64,000 nt of DNA from an uncultured Acetobacteraceae bacterium (GTDB lineage: Bacteria; Pseudomonadota; Alphaproteobacteria; Acetobacterales; Acetobacteraceae): NCBI GenBank assembly GCA_943912335.1, contig CALTUD010000011.1, positions 36,860 through 100,859 on the forward strand, in the 5' to 3' direction. The translations under genes were made by a program, and so were the position numbers. Of this stretch, positions 34,701 to 42,815 are shown piece by piece. The notes beneath the pieces are model-generated. The model was not told the DNA's origin, did no database searches, and worked only from the letters and a program-made list of their open reading frames with translations. Each line of letters begins with the position of its first letter. Positions within the stretch are counted from its first letter, which is position 1.

Positions 34701-37700
34701 GCGAACTGGGTGTCCGGCACGAGCGGGGACGGATCGCTGGGATCGTTCGTGGTGCCGGCGGGCGGCTCGATTACGCTGACGGTGGAAGCGTTGCAGGCGG
34801 GCTATGGCGGCAACGTTCCGGCCAACGCGATCACCAGCCTGTCGGGGATCGCCGGTGCGACGATCACCGGCTCGGCGCCGAGCGTGCTGGTGCCGGAAGT
34901 GGCGGGCGGCACGGTGACGCTGACCAATACCGGCAGCAGCACGGTGAACGTCTACGAGGGAACCCAGCTGAGCAATTCCACCGGCACCTACCAGATCGGC
35001 AACACGCCGACGGCGAACGGCTACACCGCGTTCGCGTCCGACAACAGCAACGGCTACTACATGCTGACGCCGGGCCAGAGCACCACGGTCGCGGTGTATG
35101 GAAGCAACGCGCTGTCCGGAACGGCGTCGAACCAGCTGAACCAGATCCTGGCGCAGACGACGACCGCGACCAACACGCTGTCTGGCACGGCGCTGCCGTC
35201 CGGCGTGGTGGTGAGCGGCTCGAGCGCGATCGCGGCCACGGGTCCGGCGACGGCGTCGCAGGTGGTGGGCTGGGGTGGTGCCGGTTTCGGCACGGGCATC
35301 CTGACGCAGAACGGCTATGGCCGGCTGGTGGCGGCGCCCGGGTTCGGGGGCAGCGAGAGCAGCCTGTTCATGCCGCTTTCGACCAACGCCACCGCGGCCG
35401 ATCTGAGCGCCATGCAGGCCTATGTGGATACGCTGCGCGGGCTGGGCATGATGAACGTGTCGATCGCGGTGTCGGGGATCCAGGATTTCTCCTCCTCCGC
35501 GGCGACAGCCAATCTGCGCGCGGCGGCGCTGTATGGCGGCGGGATCGATCTGGACGTGACGCCGTCTGCCATCCTGTCGTCCGGTGCATCCGGGCTGGCG
35601 GCGATCGAGCACGACATCGCCTGGGCGACGCAGAACGGGCTGCGGTCGACGATGACGCTGCGGGCCTATGGCGATGCGTCGTTCATGGACGAGACGAAGT
35701 CGGTGATGACGCAGCTGCAGGCGGCGGGGACGCTGCCGAGCCAGGTTCTGGTGCTGGGGTCGCCCAGCCTGTCCTGGATCGACAGTTCCGAGCTGTCGCC
35801 CGCGGTGGCGGGCTATGTGGCGACGCTGGGTCTGACGCCGACCGCATCCGAGTCCGGTCTGCAGACCGTGGGCAGCACCGTGGATACGGTGATGACGGGG
35901 GTGCAGAACAGCGAAAGCGTGGTCGGCACGGCCCCGGTCGCGCCCTATGCGGTGGCGCAGGTTTATGCGCAGAACCCGGCCGCGGTGCTGACCGCGACCG
36001 CGGCGCTGACCAGCACGGTGCTGGGCACGCTGTCCCTGTCCGGCACGGTGGCGGCCGCCGCCACCGTCTCCACCGACGGCTCCACCGTCACCCTCGTCGG
36101 CACACAGGGCCAGATCGACAGCAGCCTCGCCGCCATCCGATACACACCCGCATCCGGCGCCAGCGGAAACACAGCCCTCAACCTCTCCGTCACAGACACA
36201 AACGGAACCATCACAGGACAAACAAAACTGGCGGTCGATGCGCCGCTGATGATCTCGGGCGTTGCCAACCAGTCGGTGAATGGCTGGATCCTCCTCCAGC
36301 ACAATCTGACGCTGTCGGCCGCGGCCGGCGCTCTCGTTTCCGCCACCGTCACCTTGTCGAATCCGAGCCTTGGCAGCTACTGGAGCGTGAACGTGAACGG
36401 CGTGACCGTTTCCGCGGATGGCGGCACGGCGACCATGACGGGCACGGCCAGTGACGTGCAGAACTTCCTCTCCTGGCTGGTCTTCATGCCGACACGTACG
36501 GCGAGCGGGACCGAAACCGAAACCATCACCATCAGCGACGGTCTCGCCACGACCAGCGTCACCAGCACGTTGTCCATTTCGGTGGCGACCAATTTCGTGG
36601 TCAGCGGCCTCGTCGCCTCCCACACCATCTCGCCCTTGGTGGCGAACGCGCCGTATCAGGACATCGCCGTCACCAAATCGACCAGTCCCGGGCAGGATAT
36701 CTTCGTTTGGGTCACTCTGTCGGCCGGGAGTGCGAAGCTCGTGTCTTCGGGCGTCGGCGTGGTGTCGTCCGATGGTCTGACCTACAGCTACGACGGCACA
36801 CCGGCCCAGCTTCAGGCGGCGCTACGCGGATTGACCGTGTCGGTGCCGACGGGCGCATCTCCTGCGACCCAGACCATAACGCTGTCTATCAACGGGCGTA
36901 ACAACGTCGAAACCCTGACCATCGCACCGACGTCGACGGTATTTGTTGGTGCACCGGATGGGACGATGACTGGGTATTCGTCGTCGTCGGTATCGTCTCC
37001 GCTGGTATCGACGGGGTCGGTCGGGTTGGTGGACGACTACAACGGCATCGTTTCCACGGTCGTGGGTGGCGGGGGTGCTGCGCTCAAGAGTGCCTGGTCC
37101 GGGACGGCGCCGGGTGTGTTCACCTTCACGGGCACGTCCGCGGTGGCGCAGCAGACGATCACGGTGCGCAATGGCGGGTCGGGGGCGCTTTCGATCCCGG
37201 TGGGCACGCTGGCGTCCACGGCGACCGGCGTGCAGTTCCAGGTGGTGCAGAGCGGGCTGGGCAACGCGAACTGGGTGTCCGGCACGAGCGGGGACGGATC
37301 GCTGGGATCGTTCGTGGTGCCGGCGGGCGGCTCGATTACGCTGACGGTGGAAGCGTTGCAGGCGGGCTATGGCGGCAACGTTCCGGCCAACGCGATCACC
37401 AGCCTGTCGGGGATCGCCGGTGCGACGATCACCGGCTCGGCGCCGAGCGTGCTGGTGCCGGAAGTGGCGGGCGGCACGGTGACGCTGACCAATACCGGCA
37501 GCAGCACGGTGAACGTCTACGAGGGAACCCAGCTGAGCAATTCCACCGGCACCTACCAGATCGGCAACACGCCGACGGCGAACGGCTACACCGCGTTCGC
37601 GTCCGACAACAGCAACGGCTACTACATGCTGACGCCGGGCCAGAGCACCACGGTCGCGGTGTATGGAAGCAACGCGCTGTCCGGAACGGCGTCGAACCAG

Positions 37701-39959
37701 CTGAACCAGATCCTGGCGCAGACGACGACCGCGACCAACACGCTGTCTGGCACGGCGCTGCCGTCCGGCGTGGTGGTGAGCGGCTCGAGCGCGATCGCGG
37801 CCACGGGTCCGGCGACGGCGTCGCAGGTGGTGGGCTGGGGTGGTGCCGGTTTCGGCACGGGCATCCTGACGCAGAACGGCTATGGCCGGCTGGTGGCGGC
37901 GCCCGGGTTCGGGGGCAGCGAGAGCAGCCTGTTCATGCCGCTTTCGACCAACGCCACCGCGGCCGATCTGAGCGCCATGCAGGCCTATGTGGATACGCTG
38001 CGCGGGCTGGGCATGATGAACGTGTCGATCGCGGTGTCGGGGATCCAGGATTTCTCCTCCTCCGCGGCGACAGCCAATCTGCGCGCGGCGGCGCTGTATG
38101 GCGGCGGGATCGATCTGGACGTGACGCCGTCTGCCATCCTGTCGTCCGGTGCATCCGGGCTGGCGGCGATCGAGCACGACATCGCCTGGGCGACGCAGAA
38201 CGGGCTGCGGTCGACGATGACGCTGCGGGCCTATGGCGATGCGTCGTTCATGGACGAGACGAAGTCGGTGATGACGCAGCTGCAGGCGGCGGGGACGCTG
38301 CCGAGCCAGGTTCTGGTGCTGGGGTCGCCCAGCCTGTCCTGGATCGACAGTTCCGAGCTGTCGCCCGCGGTGGCGGGCTATGTGGCGACGCTGGGTCTGA
38401 CGCCGACCGCATCCGAGTCCGGTCTGCAGACCGTGGGCAGCACCGTGGATACGGTGATGACGGGGGTGCAGAACAGCGAAAGCGTGGTCGGCACGGCCCC
38501 GGTCGCGCCCTATGCGGTGGCGCAGGTTTATGCGCAGAACCCGGCCGCGGTGCTGACCGCGACCGCGGCGCTGACCAGCACGGTGCTGGGCACGCTGTCC
38601 CTGTCCGGCACGGTGGCGGCCGCCGCCACCGTCTCCACCGACGGCTCCACCGTCACCCTCGTCGGCACACAGGGCCAGATCGACAGCAGCCTCGCCGCCA
38701 TCCGATACACACCCGCATCCGGCGCCAGCGGAAACACAGCCCTCAACCTCTCCGTCACAGACACAAACGGAACCATCACAGGACAAACAAAACTGGCGGT
38801 GGGCAACCCGGCGGTCTCGGTCAGTGTGGCCGCCGCATCCACGAAGGCCGCTCTCGATCCTGCACTCGGTGCGGGCGGCCAGAACGGCACGGCGGGGAAT
38901 GCTGCCAGCACCGTCACGATCACCACCGGCTCGACCAGCGATGCTCTGCTGGCGACCGCCGGCGGCGCCGTGACCGGCAACAGCTTCACCGTGACGGGAA
39001 CGGCGGCGACGGATGCCCATGCCCTGTCCGGTCTGATGCTGACGCCGGCCAACGGCAAGGTCGCCGATCTGCACATCACTTTGGCCGGCAGTGGGCTGAG
39101 CTTCACCGACACCAATCCCGGCAACGATCTGATCACGTCGTCCGGCGGCGAGGCCATTCACCTTTCCAATGGCATCGACACGGTGTCGGCCGGTCTCGGC
39201 GACACGATCTCCGCCGGCGCGGGATCGGTGTTCGCATCCGGCAGCCAGAACTTCACCTTCCTGGGCGGTCTCAGCGCGGCGGACAGCGTGGCCGGTGGGG
39301 CGGGCGGCGGCACGTTCACGGCCGGCAGCGGCGGGCGATCCGTTCTGGCCGCCGGCACCGGGGCCACCACCCTGAATGCCGCAGGCGCCAACGATACGCT
39401 GATCGGCGGCGGGGCCAGCGTGCTGAACGGCGCGGATAACCTGTCCACCCGCATCGTGGCCATGGCGGGCGACACGGTGAACGGCGCCATCGGCTCGATC
39501 ATCCAGGGTCCGCACGGCGGAACCGCCCCGGCGATCATCAGGCTCGGAGCCGGCGGCGAGACCATCATCGGCGATACCGGCAGCATGAGCGTCACCGGGG
39601 GTGCCGGTGCCTCGCATCTCCAGCTCGCAAGCGGTGCCGCCACCGTCACCGGCGGATCGGGCGCGGAGGTCGTCAACGTGGTCGGTGCCACCCATGCCAC
39701 GCTGATCGACGGTACCGGCGCCGAACTGGTGTCGCTGACCAAGGGCCTGTCCGCAGGCGCCGTGCTCACGCTCAGCGGGTTCAGCCCGGCCAAGGACCAG
39801 CTGCTGTTGAAGGGATACGGCAGTGCGACGTCGGGAACGGGGAGCGCCTACAGCCAGCATGCCGTCTCGGGGGGAACCCAGCTGATGCTGTCGGACGGCG
39901 CTACCATCACCCTGCTGGGTCTGTCGCACGTCGATGCGTCCGCGATCGTGCTGCAATAA
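31767..39959 (+). CDS. Giant modular beta-rich surface or secreted protein
   Basis: A 2,730-residue protein without a Sec signal peptide (MASPSKTSTIFVGSSFG). It has three modules of ~630 residues at about residues 8-634, 866-1490 and 1721-2345, separated by two homologous ~230-residue linkers of beta-sandwich repeats. Each module holds two domains resembling phage baseplate-J folds (pattern: IPVGTL-a-S-x-GVQFQ ... VPAGGSITLTVEALQAG-x-GGN), an alpha/beta domain, and a cadherin-like repeat (SVTDTNGTITGQT). Modules 2 and 3 are identical. The last ~385 residues are Gly/Ala/Thr-rich with degenerate RTX-like turns (ANDTLIGGG, DTVSAGLGDTISAG) and a C-terminal end of the kind exported by type I systems. 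Expected role: adhesin or extracellular matrix protein. Composition is Ser/Thr/Gly/Ala-rich with almost no Cys. The function is inferred, not shown. Confidence 0.85.
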   Translation: MASPSKTSTIFVGSSFGLDTLSASAIANPLLADGDVSFYGHMSGVVRSYMDGTEQKVVSTWAGTGAGLTELNEDPINAVMRVNIANTSGAAIVIPVGTLVSSASGIQYQIALQPTLAQYWSQGSGGAGIFTIPAGQSISVLAQALAVGTSGNLADNQVTQIGINGASIVGSSLDTAVLQWSSGTITLQNTTASSTILYTSMTVTGSNGKTYQIAVDPTVNGFVATDADSSSGYYRLAAGASITVPIGSVSPNTATTAAGYVQQALASNAAANSITGTGTLPSGVSILSSSALVTAGPTSPAKAGIESALGNTSFLTDAQSPVFTTQQGYNPTEANVNTYNETIWSAQDLATWKGFVDNARAQGYLNLAPMMAEYEEGDFATSAATANIRAAALYSGGIAFDLPPWFFLARDTAFQKSTEAEIRWATANGLRSSITLSPQFGDDPNLLSDTKTLVSMLQAANAMPTQIVVKDGGATGNSVIYSNSDPNALNSVANWLSSLTLTPSNSESGLEVRGTSARPDDLMTGVAPSLSLIGGAALTPYAIAQVFAETKTTTGTLTVTLSSAALGRLVAASGLGGVSQNGTVFTASGTMAQLTAALQAMSFAAAAGVVGNGALTVTVTDAAGTITGQTAIAVDNLIALSGMPSTATVSGTVLAEQSLVVNAGNAATVLTATVTLSSPMLASFWNTGSGVLSDDGSTLTLVGNAATLQTALRQLETVMQVGAAGTQVETVSITDGTQTVSAVTTFSVTAATQLTAGGVPSLMLAGSIGQTLPFGSILVSNTANPNASLTATASLPRGAARLVAGAGGTVSADGSTFSVTGNAAQIEVALRGLGVSVPAGTASATEALTLSIPGIGTHVTMLQLGSTSTVFVGAPDGTMTGYSSSSVSSPLVSTGSVGLVDDYNGIVSTVVGGGGAALKSAWSGTAPGVFTFTGTSAVAQQTITVRNGGSGALSIPVGTLASTATGVQFQVVQSGLGNANWVSGTSGDGSLGSFVVPAGGSITLTVEALQAGYGGNVPANAITSLSGIAGATITGSAPSVLVPEVAGGTVTLTNTGSSTVNVYEGTQLSNSTGTYQIGNTPTANGYTAFASDNSNGYYMLTPGQSTTVAVYGSNALSGTASNQLNQILAQTTTATNTLSGTALPSGVVVSGSSAIAATGPATASQVVGWGGAGFGTGILTQNGYGRLVAAPGFGGSESSLFMPLSTNATAADLSAMQAYVDTLRGLGMMNVSIAVSGIQDFSSSAATANLRAAALYGGGIDLDVTPSAILSSGASGLAAIEHDIAWATQNGLRSTMTLRAYGDASFMDETKSVMTQLQAAGTLPSQVLVLGSPSLSWIDSSELSPAVAGYVATLGLTPTASESGLQTVGSTVDTVMTGVQNSESVVGTAPVAPYAVAQVYAQNPAAVLTATAALTSTVLGTLSLSGTVAAAATVSTDGSTVTLVGTQGQIDSSLAAIRYTPASGASGNTALNLSVTDTNGTITGQTKLAVDAPLMISGVANQSVNGWILLQHNLTLSAAAGALVSATVTLSNPSLGSYWSVNVNGVTVSADGGTATMTGTASDVQNFLSWLVFMPTRTASGTETETITISDGLATTSVTSTLSISVATNFVVSGLVASHTISPLVANAPYQDIAVTKSTSPGQDIFVWVTLSAGSAKLVSSGVGVVSSDGLTYSYDGTPAQLQAALRGLTVSVPTGASPATQTITLSINGRNNVETLTIAPTSTVFVGAPDGTMTGYSSSSVSSPLVSTGSVGLVDDYNGIVSTVVGGGGAALKSAWSGTAPGVFTFTGTSAVAQQTITVRNGGSGALSIPVGTLASTATGVQFQVVQSGLGNANWVSGTSGDGSLGSFVVPAGGSITLTVEALQAGYGGNVPANAITSLSGIAGATITGSAPSVLVPEVAGGTVTLTNTGSSTVNVYEGTQLSNSTGTYQIGNTPTANGYTAFASDNSNGYYMLTPGQSTTVAVYGSNALSGTASNQLNQILAQTTTATNTLSGTALPSGVVVSGSSAIAATGPATASQVVGWGGAGFGTGILTQNGYGRLVAAPGFGGSESSLFMPLSTNATAADLSAMQAYVDTLRGLGMMNVSIAVSGIQDFSSSAATANLRAAALYGGGIDLDVTPSAILSSGASGLAAIEHDIAWATQNGLRSTMTLRAYGDASFMDETKSVMTQLQAAGTLPSQVLVLGSPSLSWIDSSELSPAVAGYVATLGLTPTASESGLQTVGSTVDTVMTGVQNSESVVGTAPVAPYAVAQVYAQNPAAVLTATAALTSTVLGTLSLSGTVAAAATVSTDGSTVTLVGTQGQIDSSLAAIRYTPASGASGNTALNLSVTDTNGTITGQTKLAVGNPAVSVSVAAASTKAALDPALGAGGQNGTAGNAASTVTITTGSTSDALLATAGGAVTGNSFTVTGTAATDAHALSGLMLTPANGKVADLHITLAGSGLSFTDTNPGNDLITSSGGEAIHLSNGIDTVSAGLGDTISAGAGSVFASGSQNFTFLGGLSAADSVAGGAGGGTFTAGSGGRSVLAAGTGATTLNAAGANDTLIGGGASVLNGADNLSTRIVAMAGDTVNGAIGSIIQGPHGGTAPAIIRLGAGGETIIGDTGSMSVTGGAGASHLQLASGAATVTGGSGAEVVNVVGATHATLIDGTGAELVSLTKGLSAGAVLTLSGFSPAKDQLLLKGYGSATSGTGSAYSQHAVSGGTQLMLSDGATITLLGLSHVDASAIVLQ
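31788..33670 (+). repeat. Giant protein module 1 (diverged copy)
   Basis: Encodes residues ~8-634. It aligns with modules 2 and 3 along its full length (STIFVG / STVFVG at the start; ANIRAAALYSGGI / ANLRAAALYGGGI in the alpha/beta domain; TVTDAAGTITGQT / SVTDTNGTITGQT at the end). It is clearly diverged in protein and DNA, so it is an old duplication. Confidence 0.75.
34363..36235 (+). repeat. 1,873-bp direct repeat, copy A (module 2)
   Basis: Identical in DNA, as far as I can read it, to 36928-38800, with an offset of 2,565 bases (in frame, 855 codons). The boundaries are sharp: bases 34362 and 36927 differ, as do 36236 and 38801. It encodes residues 866-1490 of the giant protein. Confidence 0.93.
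36928..38800 (+). repeat. 1,873-bp direct repeat, copy B (module 3)
   Basis: Second copy of the repeat at 34363-36235, encoding residues 1721-2345. The 692 bases between the copies encode a linker that is homologous to the linker before copy A but only moderately similar to it. Confidence 0.93.
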
Positions 39960-39968
39960 CGAAGAGCG

Positions 39969-40041
39969 CCGCAGCCTCGACCCGAATGATCGTTTCGGCC
40001 ATAGTTCGATCCGTTCGGGCAATCGGAAAGCGAGGCTGCGG
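39969..40041 (+). promoter_or_regulatory. Long-range inverted repeat covering the galE start
   Basis: CCGCAGCCTCG (39969-39979) and CGAGGCTGCGG (40031-40041) are perfect 11-base complements around a 51-base loop. Inside it, CCCGAA (39981) and TTCGGG (40014) can form a nested stem. The 3' arm contains the galE ribosome site (CGAGG) and the first base of its GTG, so folding could hide the start from ribosomes, or the structure may end the giant-gene transcript. Confidence 0.45.
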
Positions 40042-41030
40042 TGAAACTCCTGGTCACCGGCGGTGCCGGCTATGTCGGCAGCAACGTCGTCCTGGCACTT
40101 CACGATCGCGGCGACGAGGTCGTCGTCTACGACAATCTCCGCCAGGGCCATCGCGAGGTTCTGCCCGGGGCCGTCCGGCTGGTGGAAGCCGATCTGGCGG
40201 ATACGGCCACGCTGGATGCCACGCTGGCCGAAGGCGGCTGGGACGGCGTGCTGCATTTCGCCGCCCTGTCCCTGGTCGGCGAAAGCATGCAACGGCCGTT
40301 CTTCTATCTCCAGGAGAATGCCGGGCTCGGGTTTTCCTTGATCGACGCCTGCGTCCGGCACGGCGTGAAGCGTTTCATCCTGTCCTCGACGGCGGCCTTG
40401 TTCGGCAATCCGGACACCACGCCGATCACGGAGGAAACCCGGATCGATCCCGGCTCGCCTTACGGCGAAAGCAAGCTGATGATCGAGCGCGCCCTGCACT
40501 GGGCCGATCGCATCCACGGCCTGCGCTATGCCTGTCTGCGGTATTTCAACGCGGCCGGCGCCGATGCGGAAGGACGTTCCGGCGAGGACCACCGGCCCGA
40601 AACCCATCTGATCCCGCTGGTGATCGACGCTGCCCTTGGTCTGCGTCCCGAGATCGTGGTGTTCGGCGACGATTACCCGACTGCCGACGGAACCTGCATC
40701 CGCGACTACGTGCATGTGTCCGATCTGGCGCAGGCGCATCTGGCGGCTCTGGGCCGGCTCGACGACGGCAGCGTCACATACAATCTCGGCAGCGGCACCG
40801 GCCATTCCGTGCTGGAGGTGATCCGCAGCGTGGAGCGCGTCAGCGGCGTTCGCGTGCCGATGCGCATCGTCGATCGCCGTCCGGGCGATCCGGCCATCCT
40901 GGTGGCCGGCTCCGCCCGCATCCGGGCCGAAACCGGCTGGACCCCGCGCTACACCGAGCTGGACGAGATCGTGTCCACGGCGCTGAACTGGCGGCGGGCG
41001 CATCCGAACGGCTACGGCAACCAGGGCTGA
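40041..41030 (+). CDS. galE: UDP-glucose 4-epimerase
   Basis: A 329-residue extended short-chain dehydrogenase: LLVTGGAGYVGSNVVLAL (NAD binding), HFAALSLVGESMQRP, SSTAALFGNPDTTPI and SPYGESKLMIERAL (catalytic Ser, Tyr-x3-Lys), RYFNAAGAD, and RDYVHVSDLAQAHL. This set is typical of GalE. It interconverts UDP-glucose and UDP-galactose, supplying galactose units for lipopolysaccharide or exopolysaccharide. Translation starts with GTG 40041. It heads a run of glycosyltransferase genes on the same strand, with 45 bases to the next gene. Confidence 0.94.
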   Translation: MKLLVTGGAGYVGSNVVLALHDRGDEVVVYDNLRQGHREVLPGAVRLVEADLADTATLDATLAEGGWDGVLHFAALSLVGESMQRPFFYLQENAGLGFSLIDACVRHGVKRFILSSTAALFGNPDTTPITEETRIDPGSPYGESKLMIERALHWADRIHGLRYACLRYFNAAGADAEGRSGEDHRPETHLIPLVIDAALGLRPEIVVFGDDYPTADGTCIRDYVHVSDLAQAHLAALGRLDDGSVTYNLGSGTGHSVLEVIRSVERVSGVRVPMRIVDRRPGDPAILVAGSARIRAETGWTPRYTELDEIVSTALNWRRAHPNGYGNQG

Positions 41031-41075
41031 CCCGGCTGTCGACCACGGCCCGGACCGGCCTATAAGAAGATCGAG

Positions 41076-42815
41076 ATGAGCGGCTGCGTCGACATTCACG
41101 GGTACTCGGAAGCCACCGGCAGCTATCTGCTGTGCGGCTGGGCGCCGATCGAGGCGTCGGACGGGCTTCCCGGCTACCGGACGGTGTCCCTTTCATTCGA
41201 GAAGGGTGTGGTCGCGGTCGAAGGGCTGGTCGCGCACACGCTGCGTGACGATCTGGGCGGCCGAGGCCGCGGCGTGGCGATCCATCTGCCCGCCTCCGAC
41301 CATGCCTTGGGCCCTCTGCGGTTCGCCGAGGTCGCAGCCCCGTCCGGCCCCGTGCATCTGGACACCACGGGCGGCACCGAGCACGCTCCGCCCCGGATCC
41401 TGCTGGACCGCATGCGCCAACAGCGTCTGGCGCCCGGCAGTGCCGGCGAACGGCTCCGCGCCGTGCTGGACCGTTCCGGTTTCGACGGGCGCGACACGCT
41501 GGACCGTCTCGACGGGCAGGTGGCGTTCCAGATCGACGAGGCGGTGTCGACCGGCACCACAGGCTTGCTGTTGAGCGGCTGGATGCTGAGCGCGCCCGAC
41601 GCGGTGCGGTCGGTTCGGCTGCGCTCCGGCGGCCGGTCCACCCCGCTGCGGATCGACACGGCGATCCGTCTCGATCGCGCCGACGTCCTGGCCAAGCACG
41701 GCGACCGACTGCGCTCGCGCCAGGTGCGCTGCGGGTTTCTCCTCCCGGCGGAGAACTGCCTGGAGCCGGGCGAGCCCTGCTTCGTGGAGATCGAGACCGT
41801 GCACGGCGATGTCGGTTATCATCCCGTGCGCCTGTCCGCGCAGCACGGTCTGGTCGCCATTCGCGCCGCCCTTGCCAATCTGTCGCCGCGCTATGACGAG
41901 GTGGCGTCGGTGTTTGACCGGCTTGGACCCACCATCACCGCGCTCAATACCGATCGCCTCGCCGGCAAGCGCGACGGGCGCGAGATCCGGTTCGGCCATG
42001 CGCCGGCGGAGCCTGTCTGCTCCGTGATCGTGCCGCTCTACGGCCGGCTCGACTTCATGGAGGTGCAGGTGGCGCTTCTGGCCGGCAGCGGCTTCGCCGA
42101 CCGGCACGAGCTGATCTATGTAGTGGACGATCCGGCCGCGTCGGGCGGCGCGATCCAGCTCGCCGACACCTTGTTCCGGCGCTTCGGCATGCCGATCCGT
42201 TTGTGGCTGCAGAACGACAATCTCGGCTTCGCGCCGGCCTGCAACGTGGGTCTGTCCCTGGCTTCCGGCCGGACCGTGTGTTTCCTCAATTCGGACGTGT
42301 TCGGCACTGACCCGGACTGGATCGACCGGCTGGTGGCGGATCTGGAGCGCATCCCGGAGGTGGGCATCGTCGGCCCGCTGCTTCTGTTCGAGGATGGCAG
42401 CGTGCAGCACCAAGGCATGGGATACGCGCCGCTGCCGGAATTCGGCAACTGGCTGTTTCCGACCCATCCCGGCAAGGGCGCGCGGCCGCGCGGGCTGTCC
42501 GGCCTGGTGCGCGAACGGGTGATCACGGGCGCCTGCATGGTGATGACGCGCGACCTCGCCACCTCGCTGGGCGGGTTCGACGAGGCGTTCGTGATCGGCG
42601 ATTTCGAGGATTCCGATCTCTGCCTGCGCGCGCGGGGCCTGGGTGTCGGCTGTGCCGTCGACCATGACGTGCCGATGTTCCATCTGGAACGCAAATCGCA
42701 GATCACCGGCGCCGAGCCCTGGCGCCTCAACGTCACGCTCTACAATGCCTGGCTGCACCAGAAGCGTTGGGGCCGGCGCCTCGCCAACGAGGCGGGAGGA
42801 CGTGCGGATGGCTGA
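41076..42815 (+). CDS. Glycosyltransferase family 2 with N-terminal accessory domains
   Basis: A 579-residue protein. The first ~300 residues contain two beta-type accessory domains, each with a 'GW' core (YLLCGWAPIEASDG; LLLSGWMLSAPDAVRSV) and a later R-x-D/CGF segment (VRCGFLLPAENCLEPG). The C-terminal ~260 residues are a GT-A transferase (CSVIVPLYGRLDFMEVQ, LIYVVDDPAAS, NLGFAPACNVGL, FLNSDVFGTDPDWI). ITGACMVMTRDLATSLGGFD and GDFEDSDLCLRARGLG carry the acceptor-side motifs expected of rhamnosyl/galactofuranosyl-type GT2 enzymes. The stop overlaps the start of the following GT4 gene by eight bases. A close paralogue lies at 44269-46050. Confidence 0.88.
   Translation: MSGCVDIHGYSEATGSYLLCGWAPIEASDGLPGYRTVSLSFEKGVVAVEGLVAHTLRDDLGGRGRGVAIHLPASDHALGPLRFAEVAAPSGPVHLDTTGGTEHAPPRILLDRMRQQRLAPGSAGERLRAVLDRSGFDGRDTLDRLDGQVAFQIDEAVSTGTTGLLLSGWMLSAPDAVRSVRLRSGGRSTPLRIDTAIRLDRADVLAKHGDRLRSRQVRCGFLLPAENCLEPGEPCFVEIETVHGDVGYHPVRLSAQHGLVAIRAALANLSPRYDEVASVFDRLGPTITALNTDRLAGKRDGREIRFGHAPAEPVCSVIVPLYGRLDFMEVQVALLAGSGFADRHELIYVVDDPAASGGAIQLADTLFRRFGMPIRLWLQNDNLGFAPACNVGLSLASGRTVCFLNSDVFGTDPDWIDRLVADLERIPEVGIVGPLLLFEDGSVQHQGMGYAPLPEFGNWLFPTHPGKGARPRGLSGLVRERVITGACMVMTRDLATSLGGFDEAFVIGDFEDSDLCLRARGLGVGCAVDHDVPMFHLERKSQITGAEPWRLNVTLYNAWLHQKRWGRRLANEAGGRADG

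Noticed and set aside
31767..39959. A prophage, suggested by baseplate-J-like segments
   Set aside because: No tail, capsid, integrase, lysis or packaging gene is present; the neighbours are pepT, a nuclease-like gene and galE.
36822..41099. A 1,425-codon open frame on the minus strand, and a 1,330-codon one at 32631-36623
   Set aside because: Both are mirror frames of the giant gene, produced by its GC-rich third positions and repeats. Their translations are Arg/His-rich low complexity with no domain.
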